The notes beneath the pieces are model-generated. The model was not told the DNA's origin. It saw only the letters and a program-made list of their open reading frames with translations, and did not search any database. Positions 1 through 9,602 of a stretch of DNA of 28,133 nt are shown here, in pieces. The stretch comes from Schoenoplectus triqueter. Its lineage: Eukaryota; Streptophyta; Magnoliopsida; Poales; Cyperaceae. The translations under genes were made by a program, and so were the position numbers. The stretch lies in NCBI GenBank assembly GCA_964058805.1, contig CAXKVV010000826.1, positions 1 through 28,133 of the forward strand, given 5' to 3'. Position 1 is the stretch's first letter, and every line of letters starts with the position of its first letter.

Positions 1-592
1 CCTTTGTTAACATAAATGCAAAAAGAAACTTATTTGGCTCCAATATAATTTATACATGATAGTACTTATATTTGTCATCTAGAGCTATTTATATTGGACT
101 GTGTAATTATTTAGACATGACTCAGAACTTTTTTTACTAACATACTATTTATACTAAGAGTTGTGACAATCTACACATTGTTGTACCTTTGTTAACAAAA
201 AAGTAAGAAGTGAAACTATTTTAGCTCCAATACAACCTATACATGATAATACTTATAACCGTCATCTAGAGCTATTTATATGGGTCTGTATAATTATATA
301 TATACATGATTCACGCAAAATATATTTTTTTGTACGAGCATACTATTTATACTAATATATTTGACAATTTACACATTATTATACCTTAGTATAACAAACA
401 TGCAAAAAAGTAAAACTAATTTGGCTCGAATACAACTTATACATGATAATACTTATATTTGCCATCTAGAGCTATTTATTTTTAGCTGTACAATTATTTT
501 TTTAAATAAGATACTATTTATACTAATATTTTTGATAGTTTACACATAGTCATACCTTTATTAACAAAAATCCCAAAAGTAAACTTTTTGGC
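1..592 (+). repeat. Tandem array, period about 185 bp (3 units plus a partial)
   Basis: Units start near 1, 186, 382 and 553, each beginning ccttt(g/a)ttaac or a variant. Each repeats, in order, ttggctccaatac, tacatgataatactta, catctagagctattta and atactatttatactaa. Units are clearly diverged from each other, so the array is much older than the large duplication. No gene is seen; the 62-residue reading frame at 361-549 is repeat sequence only. Confidence 0.8.
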
Positions 593-1300
593 TTTTGAAT
601 GCTTTAAAGTTAATATTTTTATTTCAAAATTTGCAATTAAGAATTATTTACAGTATAATTTAAGAATATAAAATAAAATATATGTGTCATATTTATAAAA
701 ATGGTCTAATTCAGAAGAAGTTTTTATAGTAACTAAGAGAAAATACAAACTGAAGAATGTCTTGGGTTTTTATTCAACATTTTATTTAAGAACTTGATCA
801 AACAAGATGACAATAAACTAAAGAAGGTTATTTAGAACAACTTTTATTCCTAAAAATTTTTTATTTGAGCTTGTTTTGTTTAAGTTTTGAAGGACTTTGA
901 CTAAAAAGTCAAATCTATAATTAATAGAGAGTTAAGAATAATTAGGGCTTTCAGATACTCAACCTCTGTATTTTTATCTCACAATTTACAATTAGACTCT
1001 AATTACAATGATGAATAAGAATATAAAATAAAATATGGGTGTCATATTTACAGAATGGTGCAGTTTTTTAGTTTTTGTAACAGCCAGAGGTGGGAATGTA
1101 ATCTGAATGCATTTTTGGGTTTTTATGCAAAAAAACTGATAAAAATAGTTCAAAAAAATTCAAAGTAATATTAAATAGATTATTTGGGAAACTTTATTTT
1201 TACAAGATTTTCATTTGGGACTATTTTGATTTTGTTTTGGGCTGTTCAAGTTTGAAAGTAAAAATTCTCAAAAAAATCAAAATAAAAAGAAAAAGTGCTG
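593..1300 (+). repeat. Diverged tandem duplication, period about 355 bp
   Basis: The stretch around gaatataaaataaaatat...gtgtcatattta at 664 recurs at 1019 with matching flanks: a tatttttat(t/c)tca segment before it and an aatggt segment after it. Two units are visible. The sequence is very AT-rich and non-coding. Together with the 185- and 173-bp repeats it shows that this block grew by repeated local duplication. Bases 1300-1450 show nothing else. Confidence 0.65.
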
Positions 1301-1457
1301 AATTTTCAAAAGATGAGATTAAAATATTCACAGAAAATCACAAAAATTCCAGAAAAAAATATAAAACTTTACAAGCAAGTTTATTTTTATATATTTTTAG
1401 GTGATGCACAACTTTGAGACAATTTGAATAAGTATTTATATATTTTTCATTTTTAGT

Positions 1458-1800
1458 TGATTTTTAGCCCATTTGTGCTACTTTTGTACAAGTAAAGTGT
1501 TTAAATAATTTTTTTATTCACCAATACTAATCTAACACTATGTACCTATTGCTTTGAGTGCAAACATCTCTGGAGAGTACTTTTTGCACAAAAGTTCGGG
1601 AAGAATCATATATCTGATACAACTTACGCATGATTTTTAGCACATTTTTGCTACTTTTGTATCAGTAAAGTGTTTAAATTAGATTTTTACCAGCGCTGAT
1701 CTAAAACTATGTACATATTTCTTTGAGTACAAACAACTCTGAAAAGTATTTTTTTGCACAAAAGTCCAGAAAAAAATTATATTTTGTATTTTTACAAAAT
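1458..1800 (+). repeat. Tandem duplication, period 173 bp (2 units)
   Basis: The unit starting tgatttttagc at 1458 recurs at 1631. Both units share ctacttttgta, cagtaaagtgtttaaa or a variant, aactatgtac, ctttgagt and ttttgcacaaaagt in the same order. Non-coding. Bases 1800-2120 are AT-rich with nothing recognisable. Confidence 0.75.
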
Positions 1801-2121
1801 TGAAATATTAATCGCTTGTTTATTTTGGATTGCACACAGGTAACAAAAAAAAAGAATACTTTTGTTATATGAGCTATGTAATATCAATGCATATACTTTT
1901 ATTTGGTTCATTAATGAAATGTAAATAAACATTGTATAAGTAAAACACAGATCTATAAAATATAAAAGATATCATTATATGAAAATCATTTGTAAAAAAT
2001 GACACCTAAAAAAAGTTACATAGAATCATTTAGCTAACATTCAATTACAAAAAAAATACATTCAATATACAAACATAACTACATACATGAGTTGACACTA
2101 TCATAAAATACACAGATTAAT

Positions 2122-2541
2122 TTACTGTTGTTGTTTATAACGTTTCATTCTTCCAAAAGCACCATCCAGTCCATTCATGTACCGGCATTTTTGGGGCTTA
2201 CCCCTGGACTTGGACTGATGTCGTGCCTTTCTACCAATTAGCAGTGTATTGACGACTTCATTCACACTATATTGGATCAAGATGGTGCATTCAGAAAAGT
2301 GATCGATAGCAAATTCCATCTTTGTGGTGATTGGTTCTCCTCACCGCCCCAAAGCCATTTTTGCATAGTTATTGTAAAAATAAAAGATATCATCCGAAGA
2401 TTCGAACTCCATATCTACGGCGGGATGGATTATGTCATCCTCTTCAGACTCTTCTTCAAGATGGTCATCTTCTTCATCATGTGAGCTTTCATCCATATCT
2501 TCAGTAAGGACAACGTTGATATCAAAATCCCTGAATTTCAT
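2122..2541 (-). pseudogene. FAR1/FHY3-like (MULE transposase-derived) relic, broken by a stop
   Basis: Reading the minus strand from 2541, an acidic N-terminus rich in D and E leads into VDMEFESSDDIFYFYNNYAK, which matches the start of the FAR1 DNA-binding domain (usual pattern GMEF-S-EA--FYN-YA). The frame meets a TGA near 2341 and then continues in the same frame to 2122. The tail is basic (SKSRGKPQK), like the linker near the C-terminus of FAR1-related proteins. A full family member has several hundred residues with a MULE transposase core and a SWIM zinc finger; these are absent, so this looks like an N-terminus joined to a C-terminus by an internal deletion. FAR1/FHY3 proteins are transcription factors domesticated from MULE transposases. 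Whether this relic came from a host gene or a transposon cannot be decided. Family call moderate, broken state clear. Confidence 0.45.
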
Positions 2542-2559
2542 ATCTGATCATTATATAAG

Positions 2560-4260
2560 CTTTATCAGTATACATACAAAAAAATAGTGGACATATTATT
2601 TGTACAAACCTATAAAAATAACACTCTTCTCTCCAATATTGGATAAAATAACTAAGACACACTATTTATATCAACTTATGGTACTATTTTCATTGGTTTA
2701 ATTACTTATTTAACACTATTATGATATCACATTTACAAGTATACTTGTTAAATTATGGACAATGATATAACAGTAAGTATTCATATATGACACAACCAAA
2801 ATGATGCAAGATCCTTTTTATTTAAAGAAATTGTTTGCCAACGGTAGTAAAACAAAATAAAAAGAACGTCTTATCATCACTTCAATTAAAGAACTACCTA
2901 CCTAATGTTCAAATCTGAATACATTAATACCCATTATCCAACAGTCAACTAGTATGAGAGAAGCAAATGAAATATGACACTTATAATCTCCGAACATGAA
3001 GATCCAAGACAAATAAAAACCTACAACAATAACTAAATTCATTAATTCAGTAAATTCACTAACGTTACTCTCTTGCTCTTGGCAATTTGACCAATCATAG
3101 AAACCAGTTTAAATTTCAAGTATATTGAAAAATATTTCAAAATTTTAAGATAACACAAAAAAAGTATAATTGATACCCGTACATACAATATCATAGTTGA
3201 AAAAAATAAATGAATTGGTGCTTTCCTATTTGAAGTTGCTGTGATAAAGAATTTGATTTACCCGAATGATGCTTCAGTTCACTGAATGGATTTGTGAGCA
3301 CCTATTTTTCAGTATAGGATTTAATTGTGGGAGGAAGACAAAAAGTGATTAGTCCATGTGATTCTCGCTGTTGATTAGTGTAAGTGATTAGTCCATGTGG
3401 TTGTTGAGAGGAAGTGCAAAATGGGATACGATATAGCTGTTGAGAAAATATACGAATTGCTTGTCTATTTTCAAATTTCTTTGAATTAGAGATTATCAGG
3501 GTTCTGACGTTGGAAAAGAAAATAAGTAGCAAGTCAACATATACGGAAAAAAAGTTATGTTTGAGTACAGTGAATGGGGACGAAAGAGTGGGGATCGATA
3601 TATTTATCCTTATTTATTATTAATTGATAACTTCTGATACGGTCTGTCTCGAGGACATGCGGCATGGAATGGACGAACTTGTATTTTGGTTGCGAATCCA
3701 CTAAGTACAGGAAGTTAAGCCTCCTTTAAGATTCATACATTTAAATTCAATCCAGGATACTCCAATATTAAACATGACTTTGCGAGTTATCAGATTATGC
3801 CAAGATCCCAAATATTTTCTCTATTAATTTATGTAATTTTTAAAATTTATTAATAATTTAAGCAAGCTTTAAAAAAATAAAGTTAAATTTTTTTAACGTT
3901 TTGACAGACTTTGACATTAAATTTTTGAGAAAAAACACAGTTAACGGGTTAAATTTATTTTGCTTCAATTTTTTTATTTATTTTTATGGATATAATAGTT
4001 TAGTATAATTTAAAAAAATAATTTTTAAGTACTTAATTAATAACATAATTATTATTATTATTTAATTTAATTAATTATTAAGTATCAATAATATGAAAAT
4101 ATATTTCTTAATTTATAGATAAAAATAATTAATTATTTTTTAATATAATGATTATATAAAATTATTAATCATTAAATATTCACTTTACCGTTAAAAACCG
4201 TTAAAATGTTTGATATAAACCGAGTAAAAATAGATAATCCTATCAAATAAAAGAAAACAA
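2560..4260. other. AT-rich stretch without a recognisable gene
   Basis: No convincing coding region on either strand. The 76-residue minus-strand frame at 3302-3532 has no recognisable motif, and part of it covers a short local repeat (gtgattagtccatgtg occurs twice near 3345 and 3385). Bases 3830-4190 are extremely AT-rich with many short palindromes. The right copy (17517-19217) is the same. Confidence 0.5.
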
Positions 4261-4267
4261 ATATCAA

Positions 4268-4880
4268 GCAAAAACTGGAACTGGCCCAATAAAGTTCTAA
4301 ATACACGGACCATGAAAATTGCCTTTATTTTTATTTTTTTATCTTTTCCCCTAGCAGTCAGCAGCAGACCAGCGGTAGCCTTAAACACCAGATCACACCC
4401 GACAGGACGACAGGCTCAATTCTCTTTCTTCTTCTTCCCACGAACAAAGCATGCTTCACGCGAGCTAGAGCTACTCCCAATTTTCTCTTTCGATCACTAA
4501 TCGAATCCACCTCTAAGGAGTGTAAATCTGAGGACTCAATCAGTCACAGATAAACTGGAAGGAAGAATCGTCATATCTCGGACGGCGACTCTCTTAGGAG
4601 TTATCGATTCAGAGGGTTTTCCCCCCTCAAAACGCTTCTGCCCACTCGGTTTGACAAATCGTACAATAATCGGATCGGATGGTGTGCTGCCGATGGATAG
4701 ATTTTCTGAACCGTGGTAGCAGCGCAAAAATGGCCTATTGCTTGCTACTGTAAGAGGTCCTAGTTTGAAATAAGGTACTTACTTTCACAGACAATATTAG
4801 TTTTGAAGGGAGGGGGAGGGTTGGGATGGGAGGCGCCAGACCCCGGCTGGCCATTGTCTCACTCTGTCTCTGCCCGAGTC
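4268..4880 (+). promoter_or_regulatory. Promoter/leader-like segment A1, homologous to the RING gene leader
   Basis: This stretch is the diverged homologue of 9058-9602, which precedes the RING gene. Shared blocks in order include ctggcccaa, gatcacaccc, gactcaatcagtc, aaactggaag, cggacgg, cgcttctgccca, aataatcggatcgga, gtggtagcagcgcaa or a variant, aggtcctagttt and acaatattagtttt. GC content rises well above the surroundings, as in a plant core promoter and 5' untranslated exon. The splice donor of the RING leader (gacggtgagt) reads gacggcgact here (4581-4590), so the intron could not be spliced the same way. No RING coding exon follows. Inference: a duplicated promoter/leader that lost its gene. 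Confidence 0.6.
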
Positions 4881-5028
4881 CACAGTGAAAAGCTCACCAT
4901 TTATGCATTGCTATTTATTCTTTATAGTGCCCTTTTTTTTTCAAGTCTCACGTCATAAAAAAGCTGCACAATATCTCACCCCTTTTGATTAGTTGTTAAA
5001 AGGGTTTCTTCGTCAGCCAAATTACCAA

Positions 5029-5598
5029 ATGGTGAGGAAGAAAAGTAAGAAAGCGGGCAAGGGCAGAAATTACCAAATTTCTGATTACTATGGTATGGGA
5101 AACAACTTTGCAATTTCAGACTTCTATCAAAGTGCTGGTTATACACTTAGGAAGTTAGGAGGCACAAGTTGAAATGGTAGAAGGATAATGAAAAGATTGG
5201 CAAAACTGGGTTTAAGGGGTTAATTTTCATTCCAGCAAAAGCACGGATGCTGAATGATGGAGGAAAATTTGTTCTTAAGGTGGAACTATGCATCAAGATT
5301 CAAGGCCATGGCACCAGTCATATGGGAGAGTTATGGGTTTTATCAATTTTATAATTGGAAGCTTGAGGACAAGCTTTTCAGAAGGGAAAATTATTGTCTT
5401 GACCTATCGGGGTTCAGCATGATTCAAAGGAGCATAGAGGAGATGGTAGCCGTTGACGCTAGTTTTGAAAATACAGGAGCTGGCGGAATGGGAGGTTTAG
5501 GCTGTGCTGTTGCAGTGATGCAAGATCCAAGTGGAGTTCCTGATGATAGAGGTGAGCCCGTGATTAGAGTTAAAGGTCATAACAGGGCCCAACTGTAA
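5029..5598 (+). pseudogene. Unrecognised broken coding-like region
   Basis: A 47-codon frame starts at the ATG at 5029 (MVRKKSKKAGKGRNYQ...) and stops at 5172. After more stops, a 114-codon frame runs 5254-5598 and includes the segment NTGAGGMGGLGCAVAVMQD. Composition is more gene-like than the surroundings, but I recognise no family. The region begins exactly where the large duplication ends and is directly followed by LTR-like sequence. It could be decayed transposon coding sequence, a captured gene fragment, or exons of an unrecognised gene. Function unknown. Confidence 0.3.
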
Positions 5599-6065
5599 AA
5601 GATCACACGTCCCTGCCATAGAAGATCAAGAGCTACCGTAGCAGTAGTAGTTAAGAGGATCAGGGGCAGAATCAAGATAGGCATCAGTTGGCGTTCGGAT
5701 ACTTTTCGGTTCATTGAAAAATAAAAGTCATATGATAAAAAAAAATTTAATCCGAACATTCTATTTATTTAAACCGGACACTCTCTATCGATCTTTTCTG
5801 GTTCCGCCGCTCAAGAGGGTTGTTGCTGTGTCGCCAGAAATAGCTCCCTAATTGTTACTATTTTACTCTGTTAATTACTGAAGTAATTTCCTTTATGCCG
5901 TTTAAATAGGCGAGCATGCCATTGCTATCTTCTTGTTGATGAATCTGAAAACTTCTCAAACACTTGTACTCTTTATCTCTGTATCGCTTCTTACTGATAT
6001 TCAATAAAGTATCTTAAACCCAAATTTCTTTTTATTTCTTCTTGTTCTTGCAATTTAAGCTTACA
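5594..6065 (+). mobile_element. Possible solo LTR
   Basis: The segment begins TGTAA and ends TTACA, the short inverted ends typical of plant LTRs. Inside, in the right order, are a TATA-like tttaaatagg near 5904, an aataaag polyadenylation-type signal near 6003 and a T-rich U5-like stretch (tttctttttatttcttcttg) before the end. No primer-binding site follows and no gag or pol is nearby, which suggests a solo LTR. Weak point: the 5 bp on each side (ccaac, aaact) do not match. An alternative reading is an 8-bp direct repeat aactgtaa at 5591-5598 and 6067-6074. Confidence 0.35.
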
Positions 6066-6084
6066 AAACTGTAATTGATTCCAA

Positions 6085-6435
6085 GTGAATCATTACAATC
6101 CGCCTAGAGAGCACCAAACCGTGAGCCAATTGCAAACTTACAGAAATGACCCTTACCGACAAGATGAGCAACCTGTTGCCACTTCCTCATATGCAGTTTC
6201 GGAGAATAGTCCTGTTGGTGCCACCACATCATCCTCTCCCCACAGACATGGAAATGTGGAGTACAGCATGTACTTGGCTCCCATATGGTTTACTCATATG
6301 ACCAAAGAGATGCAGGTTACAATAGATCAGTCCAACCAGTTGAATTTGGTTCTCTCAGGCAAAATATGCCACTACATGATGAAGTTATTTTACCTCAGGC
6401 AGCAGAGGTCTGGGTATCATCAAGATCTACCCTGA
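6085..6435 (+). pseudogene. Unrecognised coding-like fragment
   Basis: An open frame of 116 codons, beginning at a GTG right after an in-frame TGA (6076-6078), so its true start is unknown. The first half is rich in Q, P, S and T (for example VATSSYAVSENSPVGATTSS); the rest contains MYLAPIWFTHMTKEMQ. I recognise no family. It may be an exon or decayed fragment, perhaps once joined to 5029-5598 before the LTR-like insertion, but no continuous frame can be drawn across. Confidence 0.25.
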
Positions 6436-6439
6436 GCTT

Positions 6440-7054
6440 GGATGCAGGATTTTAATCAGGAAGTTAGTAATCAGATTTAATAGTTTATTTCAACTCATTA
6501 ACTAATCGGATATTAAATAAAACTATTAAAATAATATCTTTTATATATTAAAAATAACAAAAAATCAAAATCAAAATAATAAATAATTATAGTGATAAAA
6601 AAAATTTCCTCTACAAGACTTCATATTTTAAAATTTTTATATTATTATTTCATTATCCACGATATTAAATATCTTTTTCTCAATGAAAATAATCGGACAA
6701 TCCACAAAATCAGAAATTTATTTCAGAGGAGGTTACATTAATAAAATTTTAAATCCTAAAAATATTATTATTTTTAAATCCACCCGTGCCTGAGCCACCT
6801 TCCTCGCCTCAGTCGAGAAGGTAGTTAGTGAATGATAGATAACTTAGTTCTTTACAATTTTCTATTTGTAAATATAGTCGTAGAGGTTATTCCAGGGACA
6901 TGATGTAAAGGACCCTTTTTTGCTGTTGCAAAAGTAAAGTTCTATTTTGATGGTTTTAGTAGGTACCATTTTTTTTGTGTGACAAAAACAGATAAAATTC
7001 CTGCCATTTTAGTAGGTACCATTAGTATCTCGTTTTATTCTCACTGCTCTTCAA
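6440..7054. other. AT-rich intergenic stretch
   Basis: No gene seen. The only structure is a 17-bp direct repeat, ttttagtaggtaccatt, near 6954 and 7007, about 50 bp apart. It could be a target duplication around a lost or small insertion, or a local slippage product. Confidence 0.4.
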
Positions 7055-7115
7055 TAGGGGTCCGTTTGGTAAATCAAGAAATAGTTTTGGAAGAGTGGTA
7101 ATTTTAAAAGAGTTA

Positions 7116-8259
7116 GGGTCTGTTTGGCAAATCAAGGAATAACTTGGGAAGAGTGGTAATTTTGGAAGAGTGATAGAATAATATTTTTTTTTGGAAGAGT
7201 GATAGAAGAGTGATATTCTTGACTATTCGGAAGAGCGAAAATATCATTTGACAGTTGTTACTCAGAATAGTTAAAATATGAATAATTATGATACTAATAA
7301 TGATAATAATAATAATAATAATAGTAAAATAATAATCATAATAGTAAGATAATAATAATAATAAAGTAATAAATAATAATCATAATAACTAATAATATTA
7401 TAATAGTAATATAATAAAAATATAAACATAATCATAATATTAATATAGTAATATAATAATAAAAAATTATAATTACAATCATAATTATAATAATAATAAG
7501 TAATCATAATTTTAATAATATAATCATAATATAATAATCATAATCATAATCATGATAATAATAATTATAGTCATGATCATAATAATATAACCATAATCAT
7601 AATTATAATAATATAATAATAAAAATATAATCATAATCATAAAAATAATTATAAATAATTATAATGATAATAATATAATAATAAATTAATCATAAATATA
7701 ATCCACATATAATAATATAATACAACATAATAAAATAATAATAAAGTAATAATAATCATAATTATAATCATCATAATATAATAATATAATAATAAATAAT
7801 CTTGATCATAATAATATAATAATAATATAATTATATTTATATTCATAATATAATAATATAATATTAAAATTATATTTATAATAATAATAAATAATATAAT
7901 AATACTAATGGTAACGATAATATAATAACAATAATGATAATAATAATTTAATAATAATAATAATAAATAATAATCATAATATTAATATAATAATAAATTA
8001 TAATCATAAATATGATATAATAATATAATAATACTAAATCTTAATCATAATCATAATATAATAATATAATATAATATAATCAAACAATAATCGCTATTCC
8101 GACGAGAGCTAATCCGGTATTCCACCTATAAGTTGGTATACCGGATTAGCACTATTCTGCACTCTTCTACTTAGTCTAAAATTCGTTTGGCAAATTAATT
8201 CGTCGGAATAGCTATTATATTCCAACCTTTTGCTATTCCATTGAGTGCCAAACACTCCC
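7116..8259 (+). mobile_element. Inner Tourist-like MITE inserted into the outer one (TTA duplication)
   Basis: Terminal inverted repeats of about 30 bp: gggtctgtttggcaaatcaa at the left, and the complement of the right end reads gggagtgtttggcactcaat. Flanking TTA at 7113-7115 and 8260-8262 is the target duplication. Removing the insert rejoins the outer copy's left arm (aaaagag + ttatagaatag), which then aligns with the inner copy's own ggaagagtgatagaata, so the two elements belong to the same family. The right arm carries a strong palindrome: gctaatccggtat near 8108 against ataccggattagc near 8138, nested in gctattccgacga near 8093 against tcgtcggaatagc near 8201. Non-autonomous, 1144 bp. 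Confidence 0.85.
7276..8083 (+). repeat. Expanded (TAA/ATA)n core with TCA variants, inner MITE
   Basis: About 800 bp of almost pure A/T trinucleotide repeat (taa, ata, with interspersed cat/tca units) fill the middle of the inner element. Many apparent reading frames rich in Y, I, N and L here are translations of the repeat and not genes. Confidence 0.95.
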
Positions 8260-8361
8260 TTATAGAATAGTGTCTTTTTGAAAGAGCGGTAGAAGAGTGG
8301 TATTTTTTATTATTCGGAAGAACGAAAATATTGATTGATAGTTGTTAATCAGAATAGTTAA

Positions 8362-8869
8362 AATATAGATAATTATGATCATAATCATAATAATAATAAT
8401 TATAATCATAATAATTTAATCATAATAATCATAACTATAATTATAATAATATAATATAATATAATATAATATAATATAATATAATATAATAATAATATAA
8501 CCATAATAAAAATATAATAATATAATAATCATAAATAATCATAATTATAATAATATAACCATAATCATAATATAATATAATAATATAATAATAAATAATC
8601 ATGATAAAAATAATAAAATAATAAAATAATCATATTTATATTCATAATAGAATAATATAGTACAAAAAATATATTTATTATAATATAATAATAATAAATA
8701 ATATAATAATACTAATAATGGTGATAATATATAATAATAATAATAATTATAATAATATAATAATACTAATGATAATATAATAATAATGATAATCATATTT
8801 TAATAATAATAATATAATGATAATAATAAATAATAATAATAATAATAATAATAATATAATATAATATAA
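8362..8869 (+). repeat. Expanded (TAA/ATA)n core, outer MITE
   Basis: Same kind of degenerate trinucleotide repeat in the middle of the outer element, including a pure ataat run at about 8450-8490. Non-coding. Confidence 0.95.
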
Positions 8870-9057
8870 TCAAACAATAATCGCTATTCCGACGAGAGCT
8901 AATCTGATACTCCACCTATAAATTGATATATCAAATTAGCACTCTTCTATTTAGTCTAAAATTCGTTTGACAAATTAATTCATTAAAATAACAATTATAT
9001 TTCTATTTTTTTTTTGCTATTGCATGGGTGTCAAACAATAACTTAGTAATCACGAAT

Positions 9058-9602
9058 AACTGGGAACTGGCCCAACAAATTTCTAAATTTACGGACCGAA
9101 AAAGCTGCGTCATTTCTCTTTTTTCGCCAGAAGGCAGCATCACCCTTAAGTCCTTAACTAAAGTCTGAACACCGGATCACACCCAACCGAAGTACGGAGT
9201 ACCCGACAGGCCCATCTTTCTTCCTCATAATGAATGAAACATAGTTCAAGCTACCCGTCCCCAATTTCTCTCCCGATCGCTAATCGGAATCTGAAGACTC
9301 AATCAGTCCCAGAGAAACTGGAAGGGAGAATCGGCGGAGCACGGACGGTGAGTTTCTTCTGAGTTCCGTTTCAATTTTTTTTCCTCTCGCTCAAACCGCT
9401 TCTGCCCAGTCGGTTTGAAAAATCGAACAATAATCGGATCGGAACGATATAGGTGTTCAGAACCATGGTAGCAGCGCAACAATGGCATATTGCTTGCTGC
9501 TGTAGAAGGTCCTAGTTTTGTGTAAGGTACTTAGACAATATTAGTTTTGGGGGATGGGAGCAGCTGGGCCTTGCCAACGCCTCGCTCCGTGTCTGCCTGA
9601 GG
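9058..9602 (+). promoter_or_regulatory. Promoter and 5' leader region of the RING gene (segment B)
   Basis: This GC-richer stretch starts right after the outer MITE and is homologous to segments A1 and A2. A likely first, non-coding exon lies in its middle and ends at a consensus donor, acg|gtgagt (exon end 9347, intron from 9348). A 61-residue frame on the opposite strand (9303-9488) has a counterpart in A1 and A2 (see findings), but no product is recognised. No clear TATA box was found, so the transcription start is not placed. The MITE ends only about 15 bp upstream of the homologous block, so any more distal promoter of this gene is separated by 2 kb of MITE. Confidence 0.55.

Larger units (their letters stand above)
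1..5019 (+). repeat. Left copy of a near-identical direct duplication of at least 5 kb
   Basis: This block recurs at 14958-19976 with a constant offset of 14957 bp, so no net insertion or deletion separates the copies. The one difference I noticed is position 856 (A here, T at 15813). Homology stops sharply after 5019: the shared bases gtcagcca continue as aattacc here and as gaaatta in the other copy. The left edge lies outside the window. Inside are three sets of tandem repeats, a FAR1-like relic and a promoter/leader-like segment. Such similarity means a very recent duplication, recent gene conversion, or an assembly artefact (haplotype or repeat misjoin). It is not a simple tandem duplication of a 15-kb unit, because the sequence after 19976 does not repeat what follows 5019. 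Confidence 0.95.
7058..9042 (+). mobile_element. Outer Tourist/PIF-Harbinger-like MITE, split by insertion of a relative
   Basis: The left arm (7058-7115, resuming at 8263) and the right arm (about 8870-9042) match the arms of the inner element along their length. The left terminus gggtccgtttggtaaatcaa resembles the inner terminus gggtctgtttggcaaatcaa. The right terminus is decayed (tgtcaaacaataac) and is followed by tta. A GGG-N-TGTTTGG terminus with a 3-bp TTA/TAA target duplication is characteristic of Tourist-like MITEs of the PIF/Harbinger superfamily. No transposase is encoded. The core is an expanded TAA/ATA repeat. Confidence 0.7.

Noticed and set aside
3302..3532. 76-residue minus-strand frame, with a copy at 18259-18489
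   Set aside because: No recognisable motif, and part is a short local repeat. Its presence in both copies only reflects the recent duplication.
4312..4500. 62-residue frame starting like a signal peptide (MKIAFIFIFLSFPLAVSS), with a copy at 19269-19457
   Set aside because: It lies in the promoter/leader-like segment, the homologous segment at 9058 does not keep the frame, and the rest of the frame has no secreted-peptide features. Treated as chance.
7286..8796. Open frames rich in Y, I, N and L (7286-7507, 7649-7846, 8599-8796)
   Set aside because: They are translations of the TAA/ATA repeat cores of two MITEs and have no protein-like composition.
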